Origin: Aquila chrysaetos chrysaetos
Taxonomy: Eukaryota > Chordata > Aves > Accipitriformes > Accipitridae
Assembly: GCF_900496995.4 (NCBI RefSeq)
Contig: NC_044027.1
Span: 7,774,743 to 7,838,742 of the forward strand
Direction of reading: 5' to 3'
Length of the DNA: 64,000 bases
Shown in pieces: positions 21,701-45,392 of the stretch; within the stretch, counting starts at the first letter, position 1, and each line of letters begins with the position of its first letter. The position numbers and the translations under genes were made by a program. Under the pieces are notes generated by a model. It was not told the DNA's origin. It was given only the letters and a program-made list of their open reading frames with translations, and searched no databases.

Positions 21701-24700
21701 GCAGGAGCAGCTAGAGAGCCTGGCTTCCCAGGACCAAAAGGTAAATCATGTCATGCTGAATTTATCATGTGAGCTTGTTTAGTTAAACTTCCATTCTGTG
21801 CTTTTCAGGAACAACACACCAGGTGGGAGCAACTATAGAGAAATAAAAGTAACCCATCATGTACTGGGTGGAGCTGTTTGGTGACAGTTGTGCCCCATTC
21901 TAGGCTTAGCCCTGGGCCAGGTGGTGTGAGCAGCCCCTCTCCCAAACCAGCTGTTCAGCAACAGGGGCTGTCCCTTTCTCAGGCACCTGATGCTGCTGCC
22001 CAGCAGCATCAGCTACAGAAACTGCAGGGCTTCACATGCCCCAGCCTGAAGGACCAGCCAGATTTGGGCAGACCTCTGACCTTCGTATGCTAAGGCAAAA
22101 GGCAGAGGCTCAGATGCTAGTTGCTGCTAGCGCCAAAGGAACATGTCTCTACCAGCACTAGCAATAGGGTAGAGGGAAAACAAGGTTTTTTTTTCCTGAT
22201 GCCATAATCCTGCATGCAAGCACCACTGGCACCTCTCGCTGAGCACTGCCTGCACAGCGGCTTCACTCACTGGAGCTTGGCTTGTAATAGCTGGGGGCAA
22301 GCACTGCTGATCTGGTGGCTAGTTCAGCACATTTGCTTCAGCTGTTCACAAACTATTAACTAAAGCCCTCTGCCAGCAGCAACCATCCCCCCTTCAGGCC
22401 CTCCATGCCTTCCTGCAGGTGCATTTCCTCCTCCTTCCCACACCCACCTGCTCCTGTCCCATGTATCCCAGCCCAATGGGAGTCACTAGCACAAATGTTG
22501 GTACCCAACTCCATGGGCTGGCCAGCAACAGGCAGAGCAGCCAGGTCCAACAGAGACACATCTTGTGTCAGTCTTGCCGTTTGGACCTCCCATCCCCAAA
22601 TCAAATGTCAGGAGAAAAGATATCCTGCCGGGTCCACCAGCCTAAGAGAGGCAAGGCTGCTGCTCCTTGTACATCTATAATGTGTTCCACCTCCCTGGCA
22701 GCCTCCTTGTAACCTCCTAGGCAACATGGAGAGCTGTTCCCAGTGCCTGATGGTGCTGGGTGTCACCACTGTAATTACAGGAGTCTCTGACTTCAGTTCC
22801 CACCCATCATTGTCCCTCTGTACTGGGCAGGTGGGTCTCCTCTGGTGGGCCCGGGAGTGACCAGGGCAGAAGATGTATGGAGTTACTCCTGCCTGGTTTC
22901 TCTGTGCCTCTGCTCTGTGTGCAGATGAGCTAAACACTTCCCCTAACATCACAGCCCTCTACCAGTGCAGCAGGATTTGTCTTGAAAAGCAGATGATGCC
23001 ACATGCTGGAGGAGAGGAGGGCAGGCTGTGGAAGGTGAAGAGCGATTGATGGTGTTGTTTGTCCAACAGGAATGAAAGGAGAGCCTGTATTTCCAGAAAC
23101 ATGGGGTGAGTTTCATCCTAGGTTTTTGATGCCACCACTGGCTTTGCAGAGCAGATGGCAGTGGACTCCCTGCACCAGAAATCAGGACAGGGAAGCAATA
23201 AGAAACAAATTCAGAGTAAGGAAATATCACTGTTAACCCATTTGTTTCTCACAGCCACATGCAGCTTCTGTATGTCTACTCTGTAATCCAGTCACGCCAG
23301 GAAAGCCATGTCCTCTGAGCACTACTCAAGTCACCTGCCCTCTGTGTGTCCTGGAGGAGCTCTGTCTTAGTTTTTGAGATCCTCAGTGTCCTTGTTTCCA
23401 AGATGAAACCACTAGAAACACTTCTATAGACATGCTGCTACTTCAAAGGTAGTTATACCACCGCGCTTGCAGTGGCAGGTTCAGTAGATGCAAGTTCACG
23501 TGTGTGATTGATAGTGCACAGTTTAACTTAATCATTAAAAAAAAAAAAACCACAAAAGAAAGAAAACAAACAAGCTTCAGTTGACCCATCTGTCTTCATA
23601 AGCTAAAAACAAAGCAGAGCTACAACCTGCTCTGACTACACTTGGATGCCATAGGGCCACAGTCACATGCAGAGGCTTGGGCAGATCACAGCTGCTCTAA
23701 CACCTGGAAGAGAAAGACTGGGATGCCACTGAACTGGCCCTTTGCTGCCCCAGGCAGTCCTCTGCCCTTTTATGTTTCCTGGGCATGTAAAAACATTTGA
23801 CTAATAAGGAACAGGACAAGTCCAGGACCACCTCTCCGTTAGGAAGGACACCCTTGCCCACAAGACAGCCTGGTACAGCTGTGCATCCATTCATCAACTA
23901 CAGCACACTCAGACATCTGCACCACCAGCACCACTGTTTCAGGTCATCTCCCAAGGCTTTCCCCTGTGAAAGCCACAGACACAGCTGTAAGCTGGGATGT
24001 CTGATAGGGACAATTCCAGTCAATCCTTTGGCATCTGTGAATCTGAGTTTCTGTCAGGTGTGGGTTTGGGAGGAAAAATAGATTTATATATGTACATATT
24101 CAAAAGTGCTGTCTGTCCAATCCACAGAGGATGAGCTGAACACTGTTTTCTCTATTACAGGTAGGTGTTTTTCTGTGCCACAACTCCTTTGCTGCCAACT
24201 ACCCACACACTCTCTGTGCTCCCTCTACATTCCTGAGCCTGGACAAATTCCTGAATCATGAGTTTGTCATCCTGCTCAGAGCAGCTCCATCACCCAGAAC
24301 CCCCAAAGCGTCATTGCAGTTGGGAGGAGTCTGAGCACCTTAGACCATCTCTTAGAAGGTGCTCATCTCTCCTGTGACCTGTGGACTCAGAAACTGCAGC
24401 GAGGTTTGGCTCCCACTAGGTGTGCACCAGAGTCCTGCAGTGCAAAGAGTCGGCTGGGAGGCTGAAGGGCTCAAAGCCTCCAGCTTAGGGCATGAGGCTG
24501 CTGTGCTCCCTAGATGTAGTGAGCATGTTATAACTGTTTCCACTTGACCTCTTTCCCTGATTTGCACAGAAGCCAGGAACTGCCAAGAGCTGTTGAGTAA
24601 AGGGAAGATCCTGAGCGGCTGGTACACCATCTACCCCCAAGGCTGCAACACTACCACCGTCTTCTGTGACATGGACACAGATGGTGGAGGATGGATTGTG

Positions 24701-27067
24701 AGTAGGGTGAGGAGAGGGAGGTTTCTATGTCCCTACAGTGATTTTTACTAAGGCTGCAAAGGATCGCACCAAAATAGAAACAAAAAAGGAGGAAAACAGA
24801 CACTGAGGGGACAGCTGAAGTTCATATCAGCAAGCCTGGGTGAATCCCTGTGGATGCAGGGGATTCTCCTGGGACATGTCTCTGGGAGCAGGCTGAGCAC
24901 CACAGACTCACTCCCTGCTTAAATCAGCAAATCATTTCCAAGGGCAGATGGAGTTCTGTGAGCAAGGGATTCCCCTGGGGTTCATTCCCCAGAGACCCGC
25001 AGCAGAGTCCTGATGTGTTCACTGGGCGGGGGGGGGGGGGGCTGTGCCACACCAATGCTGTGGATGCTTTCGGGACAGGGGTGGCCTGGTGGGGCTGAGG
25101 GTCTCATTTCCTGCAGGTTTTCCAGAGGAGCTGGGATGGGTCAGTGAACTTCTTGCGAGATTGGGATTCATACAAACGAGGCTTTGGCAACCAGCTGACA
25201 GAGTTCTGGCTGGGGAATGACAACATCCACTTCCTCACCTCGCTGGGTAAGGTCTGCCTCTGTCCCAGGCTGAGGCCCTGAGAGTCCAACCCCTGTACCA
25301 CACTTGGTCATTAAAGGACTCCAAACTTCTGGCATCCATCTGAGGCCTCAACAGTTAATCCTGAACAGCATGCAGGCTCTTGCAGCCCATTGCACACAGG
25401 AAACTGCACTCTAAAAAGTAGAAAACTAGAAGCCGGGGAAGAGAATGAGCTGGCTGCATTACCTGTCCCGGAGATAGGCCAACACATCTTCCTGCTATGA
25501 GAGGCTGTGATGGCAGTCATCTTGCTCACACACAGCCGTGGAGTCACATTTGTGTGCACGACTCCTGGGAGTGTAGCTCTCGCTGCCCGTGACCACCCAA
25601 CATCAGATCAGAAAAGGTTCTTCACAAAAAAAGCCACCAAAGGTACAGGAGGTTCTACAGAAATTTCACATAAATCATAATCTCTCAAGTAGTAGAAGCT
25701 GCTCTCAAGTTAGCTCAGGGCTCCTTAAACCCTCCACCCTGAAATCCAGATGCGTAGTCACCATCAGCCCCACACCACTGCTGTCCACCTTCTCTTCTAG
25801 GACCCTGTGAACTCCGCATTGACCTGAGAGACTTTGAAAACAACTACTATTTTGCCAAGTATGCGTCATTCAGAGTCTTAGGAGAGTCTGAGAAATACAA
25901 ACTCGTTCTAGGAGACTTCCTTGGTGGAAATGCCGGTAAGTAAGCAGCAGCTCACTGGTAAAGTCTGTTTTCTAGAGCATGTCACAAGTGTTCAGCATTT
26001 ATAGTGCTGAGCTGTATCATGCAAACTCCTTGTACCATCTACATTTTGGGTCAATTTTTTTAAAACTGGCCATGGTATCCCGGTGCCGACTGACCTCTGG
26101 ATGCAGGGAAGGACAGGGACACCCATCACCCACAGAAGTGTGACCCAGAGTATTACCTACAAGCCCAGCCACATGGTTTAGCAGCAAATGTGGAGCCTGG
26201 TCCTGAGCAGCACCTCATCCAACATAACCTTCCCAACACCTCTGCAGCAGTCGGGCCAAGTTCTGCTTTCAGTTACATTGGAAGGAAGTATTTGCCCATT
26301 ACATTTGGCATTTCCAGGGCTGGGGTGCTGTTCAATACTTGCAACATCAGCACTGCATCCTCTTAATGCCTGATGTTTCTTTTTTTTAAAAGCAAAGAAG
26401 TCCTCTGCAAAATTCAATACCTCTCATGCAGAATGAGTAAAACCAACACCTGAGATAGCAGTGCTCTGGGTTTATGTGGCTTTGTACACTGCAACTCTGT
26501 CTGATAGTCCAGACCCCAGTATGTCTGCAGAGATTCTGAGTGGTGCAAGAGAAGTGACACCCATGTAACTGCGAGGAGAACCATCTGATTCACAGGCATA
26601 GATAAGTTCTCCGTGTGTTTTAGCAGTCCTGGCAGAACTCAGGATACTCCTTTTCTCCAGGACCAAGGAGGAAACCTGGGCAACCAAGAGAACTGCAGGA
26701 TTTATAAAATCTGCCTTGCATCCAGCAAGGCCCAATGATGCCCTGCAGTGGTGCACAGACACATTAGGTTCCCTTTTGTGCTCTCTATTGCAGTAACTGT
26801 GAACGTGTACTCTCTGCAGGAGACTCCTTATCATACCACAAGGACATGCCATTTTCAACAACAGACCAGGACAACGACATGAGCTCCTTTAACTGTGCCA
26901 CAGAATACAAGGGAGCGTGGTGGTACAACGACTGCCATTACTCCAACCTGAATGGGATGTACTGGTTGGGCGTTCACGGGAGCTACGCTGATGGCATAAA
27001 CTGGAAGACGGGCAAAGAATATCATTACTCCCATAAGCGAACGGAAATGAAATTCAGGCCAGTTTAA
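18757..27067 (+). CDS. FCN2: Ficolin, secreted pattern-recognition lectin (10 exons, 330 aa)
   Basis: Coding exons: 18757-18835, 19653-19766, 20504-20557, 21705-21740, 23070-23105, 24128-24160, 24570-24697, 25117-25246, 25801-25935 and 26820-27067. Every junction is GT-AG and phases agree, giving 993 bases and one open frame ending TAA. Residues 1-21 are a signal peptide. Cys25 and Cys45 are placed for disulfide oligomerisation. Residues 44-100 are collagen-like, 101-118 a linker and about 122-330 a fibrinogen-like domain. Ficolins bind acetylated sugars on microbes and dying cells and activate complement's lectin pathway through MASP proteases. The length matches human ficolins (313-326 residues). 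The symbol is tentative: birds are usually described with a single FCN gene named FCN2, and orthology to a given mammalian ficolin cannot be settled here. The decayed copy upstream is in the same orientation. Confidence 0.95.
19653..23105 (+). other. Ficolin exons 2-5: collagen-like stalk
   Basis: Four short phase-1 exons (114, 54, 36 and 36 bases) encode Gly-X-Y triplets from Gly44 to Gly98, in register throughout. Nineteen triplets are present, but the Gly expected at residue 86 is Arg (codon AGA, one base from GGA). GPKGEP at residues 53-58 is the type of site at which MASP proteases bind a lysine in family members. The N-terminal part ([21 protein letters not shown]) matches the conserved ficolin pre-collagen segment in its core residues. 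Confidence 0.9.
24570..27067 (+). other. Ficolin exons 7-10: fibrinogen-like recognition domain
   Basis: The domain runs from Cys122 to Val330. The calcium site is the acidic cluster DQDND at residues 264-268. Cys274 and Cys287 frame the segment with GAWW (280-283) and NDCH (285-288) that forms the S1 ligand pocket in family structures; SNLNG follows at 290-294. GCNTTT contains an N-glycosylation sequon. All positions I would expect for a folded, calcium-binding domain are intact, unlike in the upstream relic. The preceding exon 6 (24128-24160) is an 11-residue acidic linker. Confidence 0.92.
25028..25041. repeat. G14 run in ficolin intron 7
   Basis: Fourteen consecutive G about 75 bases before exon 8. 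Polymorphic length and sequencing dropout are likely at such a run. It does not touch the splice site. Confidence 0.9.
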
Positions 27068-30000
27068 CATGGCAAGAGGATGCACCAACAGGTGCCACTC
27101 TACAGCCAAGAGAAGACACAAAATGTTGTTTGAGAGCAAAATTGGACCAGGAAGGATATTACAGGTTGTGCCTTCAGCCTAGAGTAGAGACCAGAAGAGA
27201 TCAGTGCTGGTTTGAGTCCCTGTAAGCACCAGATTCTCACCCTGGACTATCTCAAGCAGCTCCACAGATGCTGACTGAACCCAAGCATCTTTTTTCTGAA
27301 AAGTGCATTATCTCGGTCATGATGGTGAGGCTACTGCATCTCAGTAAAGCTCTCAGATATTATTACCCTAACTGGCAATTACTAGTAATTTTCAGTCTAA
27401 TCCATGTATATGAAGCCTCCAATGTTCTTGCAGCCTCCTTTTCTTTTGGACCCAAAAGCCATCTGAAAGGCATTGAATTCCCACCCCACCCCCCCCCACC
27501 CCGCTCTCCCCACAGGCTGTGCTGGAGCCACAATGTAGACCAGCATGGAAAGGACTGAGCTTCCAGCACAAGGCTGTCAGCACTGCCACCTCGGTCCTTC
27601 CCTCCCCACTGCCTCACATAACACATGCTCCAGGACCTCAGGTCCTGGAACCACAGTAGCATTGCCCAGCACTTCCCACCATGATACAGCTGCAGATATG
27701 CCCAGAGCCAGCTTCAGCCACTCTTCCAGAGCATGTTTCTAGATCTCATTCTTTAGCCGCTATGGACCAAGAGCTGGATACAAAATAGTCTGTCCAGCAA
27801 CATGTGTGGTACCAAGACACTACAGTAGTCCCAAGTCAAGCCTTGCACAAGTGGACATTATGTGAATTACCAGCAGGTGCCAGTACCTTCCATTTCACCT
27901 TGTTTCCAGTAGCATTTGAAGATGGGCTATCTGCTGACGTATGGAAGTAGTTCATCAAGTTCATATGAAGTTGTATTTGACTATTAGCATAACTGGTTAA
28001 AGGGTCTCTACTTCCTGGACTCCTCCCCACAGCTGATGAAGGGCAGGAGAGCCTAGTGCTAACTGCAGGATCAGTGGAAGCAGAGTATTTATTTGTGTTA
28101 TATTCCTAACAGTCCCAGGTTTATCACATTACTTATTGTACAGATGTGTGGCAAGGGCAGCTCCGGCCCTACAACACTCAATCCAAACCTTGTAGGTGAG
28201 AAAAGCAAAGGGACCACTCACCCAGTACACCACAGCAGATCAACAATGTGCTAGGAAATAAACCTGAGGTGTTCCACCTCCCTATTCACTAGGTCCTGTC
28301 CCTGCTCACTTCTTCTTTTCAGGTACATGAGAAAGTGCGTGTCTGAGCAGAGAGGCACACACTGGAAGTCCCATAGTCACTTCTCCTTCTCCAGGAGCTT
28401 TGTTTTGTTCTTTTCTTACTCCCAGATTGATGTGCCCCCAGCAGGAGCATGAGCAAGGTCCCACAGCATCCAGCTGTGTCTCACCCAATCAGCTGCTGAT
28501 GCTGTTGTCCACAGGTAGCTTCTGAGAGGCCTAAACTGCTGCCACAGACAGCTCTGCAGAAGCACAGTCAACTTTGCAGAGCTAGTGCTGACATCCTCAG
28601 CTTTAACCTGGCTAAAAGTGCTGAATCCCCTTTTTCTGCTCCCCTCTGTCTTCTCCTCTTACTGTACAGAAACCTTCAACATTTAAATTTCATCTGTGAA
28701 GGACATCAATGTTAGAGGGATTAAAAGAACACCAAGAACAGTTTACCTAAGCCCATCTAGTCGATATTCCCAGGCTGCCACCTCACTCCATAGAGGAAAT
28801 ATTCAGGTATGACAAGCCATCACCAGTAGTAGGTGATGTGGTTTGGACCTGGCTGCAGAGTGAAATTCTCCTGCATCCTCTAAGCTAGCACAGTAAGCCA
28901 TGGGCTGGCACTGCATCCCCTCCAGCACAAGCCCCAACCACTTCAAGGCAGGAAAATGCTCCCTGTGCTGATACAGGCACATGGGGGAGGGTCCTTGGGC
29001 TCGATGGTCCACCCCAGGCACCATGCCTGCAGCAGTCACAGAGAGGGCTTGCACTGACTCCAGCCGGGAAGAATTGAACCACTAACATCAGGATCCAGTT
29101 CCTGGATACATACACATAGTAGCAGCCCAGAGCTCCCACCTCTTCTCAACAGAGGGTTCCCACTCCTCCATCAGCTCTCACACCTGACCAGTGGGGGAAG
29201 AGGCAGGGAACAGACTCAGGATGTCCTAAAGGAATATGCTCCCCAAACTGTCAGGATACCATCCAGTCCCTCTTGCTTTCCATCCTCTTGCCAAGGGTCC
29301 CCAGAAGAAAAGCAGAACAGCCCCAGTCAATCTGTGACTGATCCTGCCCACTGCTCATCTCAGGGCTTTTTTTCTCTGTGTCCTGGAAAGCTCATGGATC
29401 AGGTTTGCATTTTGTGTTTGAAAACCCTCTTCTGCTAATTAGCAGATCTGGAAAGGGCCAGCCCTGAAGCCTAGAAATTACAATGTCCCTGGAGCTTCTC
29501 CAGACATTTCCCTTGCTGCAAATAATGACAAGTGAGGCTGGGGGAGTCACCAGAGGAGCAGGGTGGGTCAGGCTATGCGGTGTTCGGTGAGGACCTGGCT
29601 TCTGCCATATCAGGGAGCCAGACACATGATGGGAGGCTGGAAGCATCCCTGATGGCTTGCTGATGCATAGCCATCTGAAAGCAAAAGTGGGGCCAAACTA
29701 GTCCTCTCTGGTCCCACCCAAGGCCAGCCTCCTGGCCAGATCAAGGCTGCCTTCAGCAATACGCTCCTGCATTGTCTGGGACATGGGAAGACCCAGCAGT
29801 CCAAACCACCCATGGGATAACTGCCAGCCTCCAAGGCCTGCATAGAGGCTCTTTCCAGGGAGGAACACAGCACTTTGGCCACATGCAAGTGCCCAGAGAT
29901 TTCACAGCTGTAAATCTGAAAGCTGACTGACTTCAAGAAACTGGACTTCGGAAGGAAAGGTCTTTTTCCTACCTAACACCAATGACTATCACATGAGGAG

Positions 30001-33000
30001 CTCAGACAACTAAGCTTCAGCACTGCTGTATGATTTGCGTTTGGATGCAGCAGACCCAGTGGTCCTGGCATAGTGAACAGCTTCCTCTGATTTTCCAAGG
30101 TGTCCTTGTGAGAGGGTTGCATCTGAAGAGTAACTAATGCCATGTATGAGTCAGCATAAAACAACGTGCAGCTGGGGAAGGAAACTCATTTCACTGTCAT
30201 TTGGTCCTTTTGGCTTATGGGCTGCTGGGGTGGGAAAGATGAATCCAACACCCTTTGCGCTATGCTTATGCTGCTGCTGTTACCTTATGCCCACCCAACG
30301 AAAGTGAAGGGATGACTTAAGACACCAGCTGACCCCGCCACAAACCGAGGGCACAAGTGAGCAATAGACTCAAAATACCACTCTCTTATAGGTAATACTC
30401 TTCTGTAAATTACTTCTAACTAAAGGTTTATTATGCCAGCTATGCTGATAGAGCATGAAGCTGTTTGTTTAGTTGTGTTTGGTGCCTATGCTTGGAAACA
30501 TGGCATTTCTGCAGCATCATTCAGCAGACCCAGGATGAACAGCAGCCAGGGCTGATGTGGAAAAGAACCACTAGACTTTATTTCCAAATGGCATTTATAA
30601 AAACAAACAAATGAAGACACAATGGAGATGCAGGAACGCATGGCCCATGGGGCGCAGCATGGCCAGGTCTGTGCCATCGGCAGCTGCAGAGCAAGCGGCC
30701 AACAGAGGGAAGAGAGGCAGATGAGGCAGCTCCTGGTCAGGTTCAGCAAAGGCGAGCCTGCTGCACCACCCAGACCCCCTACCCACCATCGCAGTTGCGT
30801 CAATTCAGTGCCAGGACTCCGAGACATGAAATTCAACCACTGACCTGGACTTTGCATCAGACTGGCATGGGAAAGCCAGGCCCTGCACTCCCAGCACAGG
30901 GGCTCATACCTGGAGGGCATCTCGGCAGATTTCCCATACTTGCTTCTCCCTCCAGCTCTCACCAGTGAAGAGAAACTCTTGGTCCATGAGATGCACCAGA
31001 CAAATTCCCAGACAACCTCTGTTCTCTGCAGACTCCCAACATTGGCTTTTCTAGTCCACATGGTGTCTGCAGACAGTCTCGGTCCCACCTGCCCCTGCAG
31101 CAGGCACCAAAGGTCCTTATAGCAAGGACCTGATATCCTTCAGTCACCTGAGATCCAGCATGTGGCCTCACCATGAGAGTGTATGGGGCACATGGCAAGC
31201 CCAGAAGAAATGCAGTTCTGCTCCATCACAGCTCACACCGTGCTGGCTAATGCTATCCTCTGTGCTCTGTGCAGAAAATATCCCAACCCCCACCCCCAGA
31301 TCTGTTTAATCCTTGAGCAGGCTTCTTACCTCCAAGCAGATAAATAAAACCAAAATATCTCCCTTCATACCACAGCATCACCAAAGTATACACAACTCCA
31401 CATGCCTTTTCTACTGTGTCCCAGCCCCACAGTTGTTGCTCTGCAGGATCAGAGTCAGATGGACAGCTGGAAGAAGGATCAGCCCAGTCTGCAGTAGGGC
31501 ACCACTAGCACCAAGCCTTGCTGGTCCTGGGAAGGGGGTGGCCAGCAGGGGAGCAGCCCTGCAGGGAAGTGCCTGTGGAACAAGACACCTTCACCCTGTA
31601 ACAGGCCATTTGAGGGATCAATATGTTGAGGGATCTTCCTTTAGTCTACTCTTGTGCAGGTGGGGCAGAGGAAGAACAGACTCCAGCTTGGCAGACGAAG
31701 CAGCATGGGGAAGGCTGGGGAAAGGCTTTGTGAAAGCAATGCATCTAGCCAGAGACCGAGCTGAGGTGAACGCCTATCCTTCATCCATAGTGGCATTTGG
31801 AAAAGGCTTTGCATCCTTAATGCTTTGGGTGTTAGGACATACTGTTGGATTCCTTACTCTCAAGCCTATTTCTCTATGGAAGAAGAGCCCAGGGAAGACT
31901 GGGAAGCCCTGGGAGGTTGCAGTTAGCTCCTCAGATCCATCTCCTGGTAGCCAAATCTACAACCTGTGATTTTCATTCAACACGTTGCTGCGATGCTGGT
32001 GGTGGCTGGCTCTCATTGAAGACACACACATACATCAGTGCTGTTTGCACTGCTGTTGCAGTCCATTTCACTCCACTGGTCTAAAGTGCCCAAACTGGTG
32101 CAAGTCAAAAAGTGGCCACTCTCCCTCCTCCAGGTTGAAAAGCTTCCCTTATTTTCAGTCTTCTACTTCTCGAGGCTTTGCTTCCCCCCCACTGGCAGTA
32201 TCCAAATGGGATGAAGGTATTTGCTGGGCAGTTTACTGTTGAGCAGGAGGTTTCTTGTGCAAATAAGTCAGTATCCCACAAAAGCACAAGAGCACCTCTG
32301 GGGAATGAGGAGATGCAAATGCACCCTGGAGATGTGGCTGAACTAGTGACCCTGGTACCATTCAGTGCATTTCAAGCCAGCTCCCAGTTCCTTATGATCC
32401 CTAGTGAAAATGCACCATGCTCCTCCACTATGTCTCCGTCCCAGCACACCGCTGACACTCCCTTGTGCACGCACCACGACACAGAGATGTTGGGCTATAT
32501 ATGACACCAAATGTTGCTCCAAGAACTTGAGATGAGGCCCCCAGGTAGGTCTACCACTATGTGGGAGAACAGCCTTAAAGCTGTATGTTGAAGGCCCATT
32601 GGGCTAAACACTGTACAAATACTTTTTGGTGGACAGATGAATGATCCTTGCTCCATGAGCTTACAGTCTACAAGAACAGTGCCACAGCTCCACCACTATA
32701 CAGACATTACACATATTTACACTCACAAACATTTTGGTCCCAGCAGAACACGTCTTTCAGACCAATGGCCAAGCAATTGGCTCATCTAGGGGCAGGGACT
32801 TGACTGCTCACCTCTTTCTCTCAATTTGCAATGCCAGACCATTTCTAGCCATTATTCTTTCCACCTCTGGTTTGGATCTGCAGCCCCAGCACCCTCCTGT
32901 GGCCTACAGAAGAAAACATGATATCAAAACCAAGTCCTTTCCTGGCTGCCTGAGCGCTGGGGCCTGCAAGGGTGTCCCACATAGCCGAGGAAGTGATGGG

Positions 33001-33939
33001 TGCTGGGCCAGGCAGAGAAATGGGTAAGATGCTGGATGATGCTGGATGCAGCTCTCCCCCGTTTCGGCCTCACAAACTGTTGGCACTGTGCTCATTATCA
33101 CCATGTTTGCAGCAGGACGAGAAGTGGGGAGGCAGACCCCTCCATCTTTGAGTAGAGGCGGCAGGGAGAAATCCAGACTACCATGATGCTGGGACATGTG
33201 TCTGACAAAGCTTTTCTGAGAGGAGATATTAGTCAGTTAGTTCATATCTCAATAAGGCACACCCTCCCCATCACCTCAGCCAGCGCAGGTCAGCATCCTA
33301 TGGGTGGCCCCGGCTGACTCTCCAAAACCTTGCTGGATGACTCCATGTCTGGGTGCGCCCCTAGTGCAATGCCAGGAGACCCAGACAGAGACCTTGCAGA
33401 GCATACCTGCTCCTGCAAGGCTGCTGGATGGGTGCTTTAAGGCTTTGAAATATAAGGCGACTCTGAGGCTCACCAAGCACCCCAAAGCCCCTCTCCTTCA
33501 CACTCCACAGACCCCAGCCCCCTGCGAGGCAATTCCTCAAGGCCATGGGGATGGAGAATGGGAATGCCCTGGGACCCAGGGGCACAGGGAAGCAGGAGAG
33601 GACAATGTTTCTACTGGGGTTTTGGAAAGCATCCTCAAGGGAATTCAGGTTCCTCCAGGATCATTTGCTTTTAACAAGCAAACAGACAAAGGCTGCTCGG
33701 TGTCCTAATTACATCTGTTAAAAACTTTAGCTAGGAAAAACATACCCTTGGTAAGTCCCTTCTCCATTTTTAACCATGTTTTCCATCCAAGAAATTAGAG
33801 ACCGAGACTATGATTCAATAAACACCAGTGCATCACTTAGCTCTTCCCTTCCCCACCTTCCTTCTTCACTCCTGACCCCCCAGATAGTAAATTTACAGTT
33901 TGGGTGATTCTGTGCCAAGCCTCACAGAAGGCCAGCAGC
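27068..33939. other. Convergent intergenic region between ficolin and kinase
   Basis: This holds the 3' untranslated regions of both genes and about 6 kb with no recognisable exon. For ficolin an AGTAAA occurs about 275 bases after the stop and a canonical AATAAA only at 28257-28262; I cannot tell which is used. Open frames of 100-218 codons around 30.5-31.9 kb show no family motif and no paired splice sites. Confidence 0.5.
30577..30582 (-). terminator. Possible polyadenylation signal for the kinase gene
   Basis: AATAAA on the minus strand is the first canonical signal I found downstream of the kinase stop codon, which would imply a 3' untranslated region of about 3.4 kb. A variant ATTAAA occurs near 31311. 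Use of either is a guess from position. Confidence 0.3.

Positions 33940-45392
<11,453 letters not shown>

Noticed and set aside
30486-31088. 200-codon minus-strand frame
   Set aside because: No domain or signal, no flanking splice signals that make sense, and it lies in the convergent intergenic region. Chance open frame.
31313-31969. 218-codon plus-strand frame
   Set aside because: Composition is not protein-like, no motif is recognised, and no neighbouring exon supports it.
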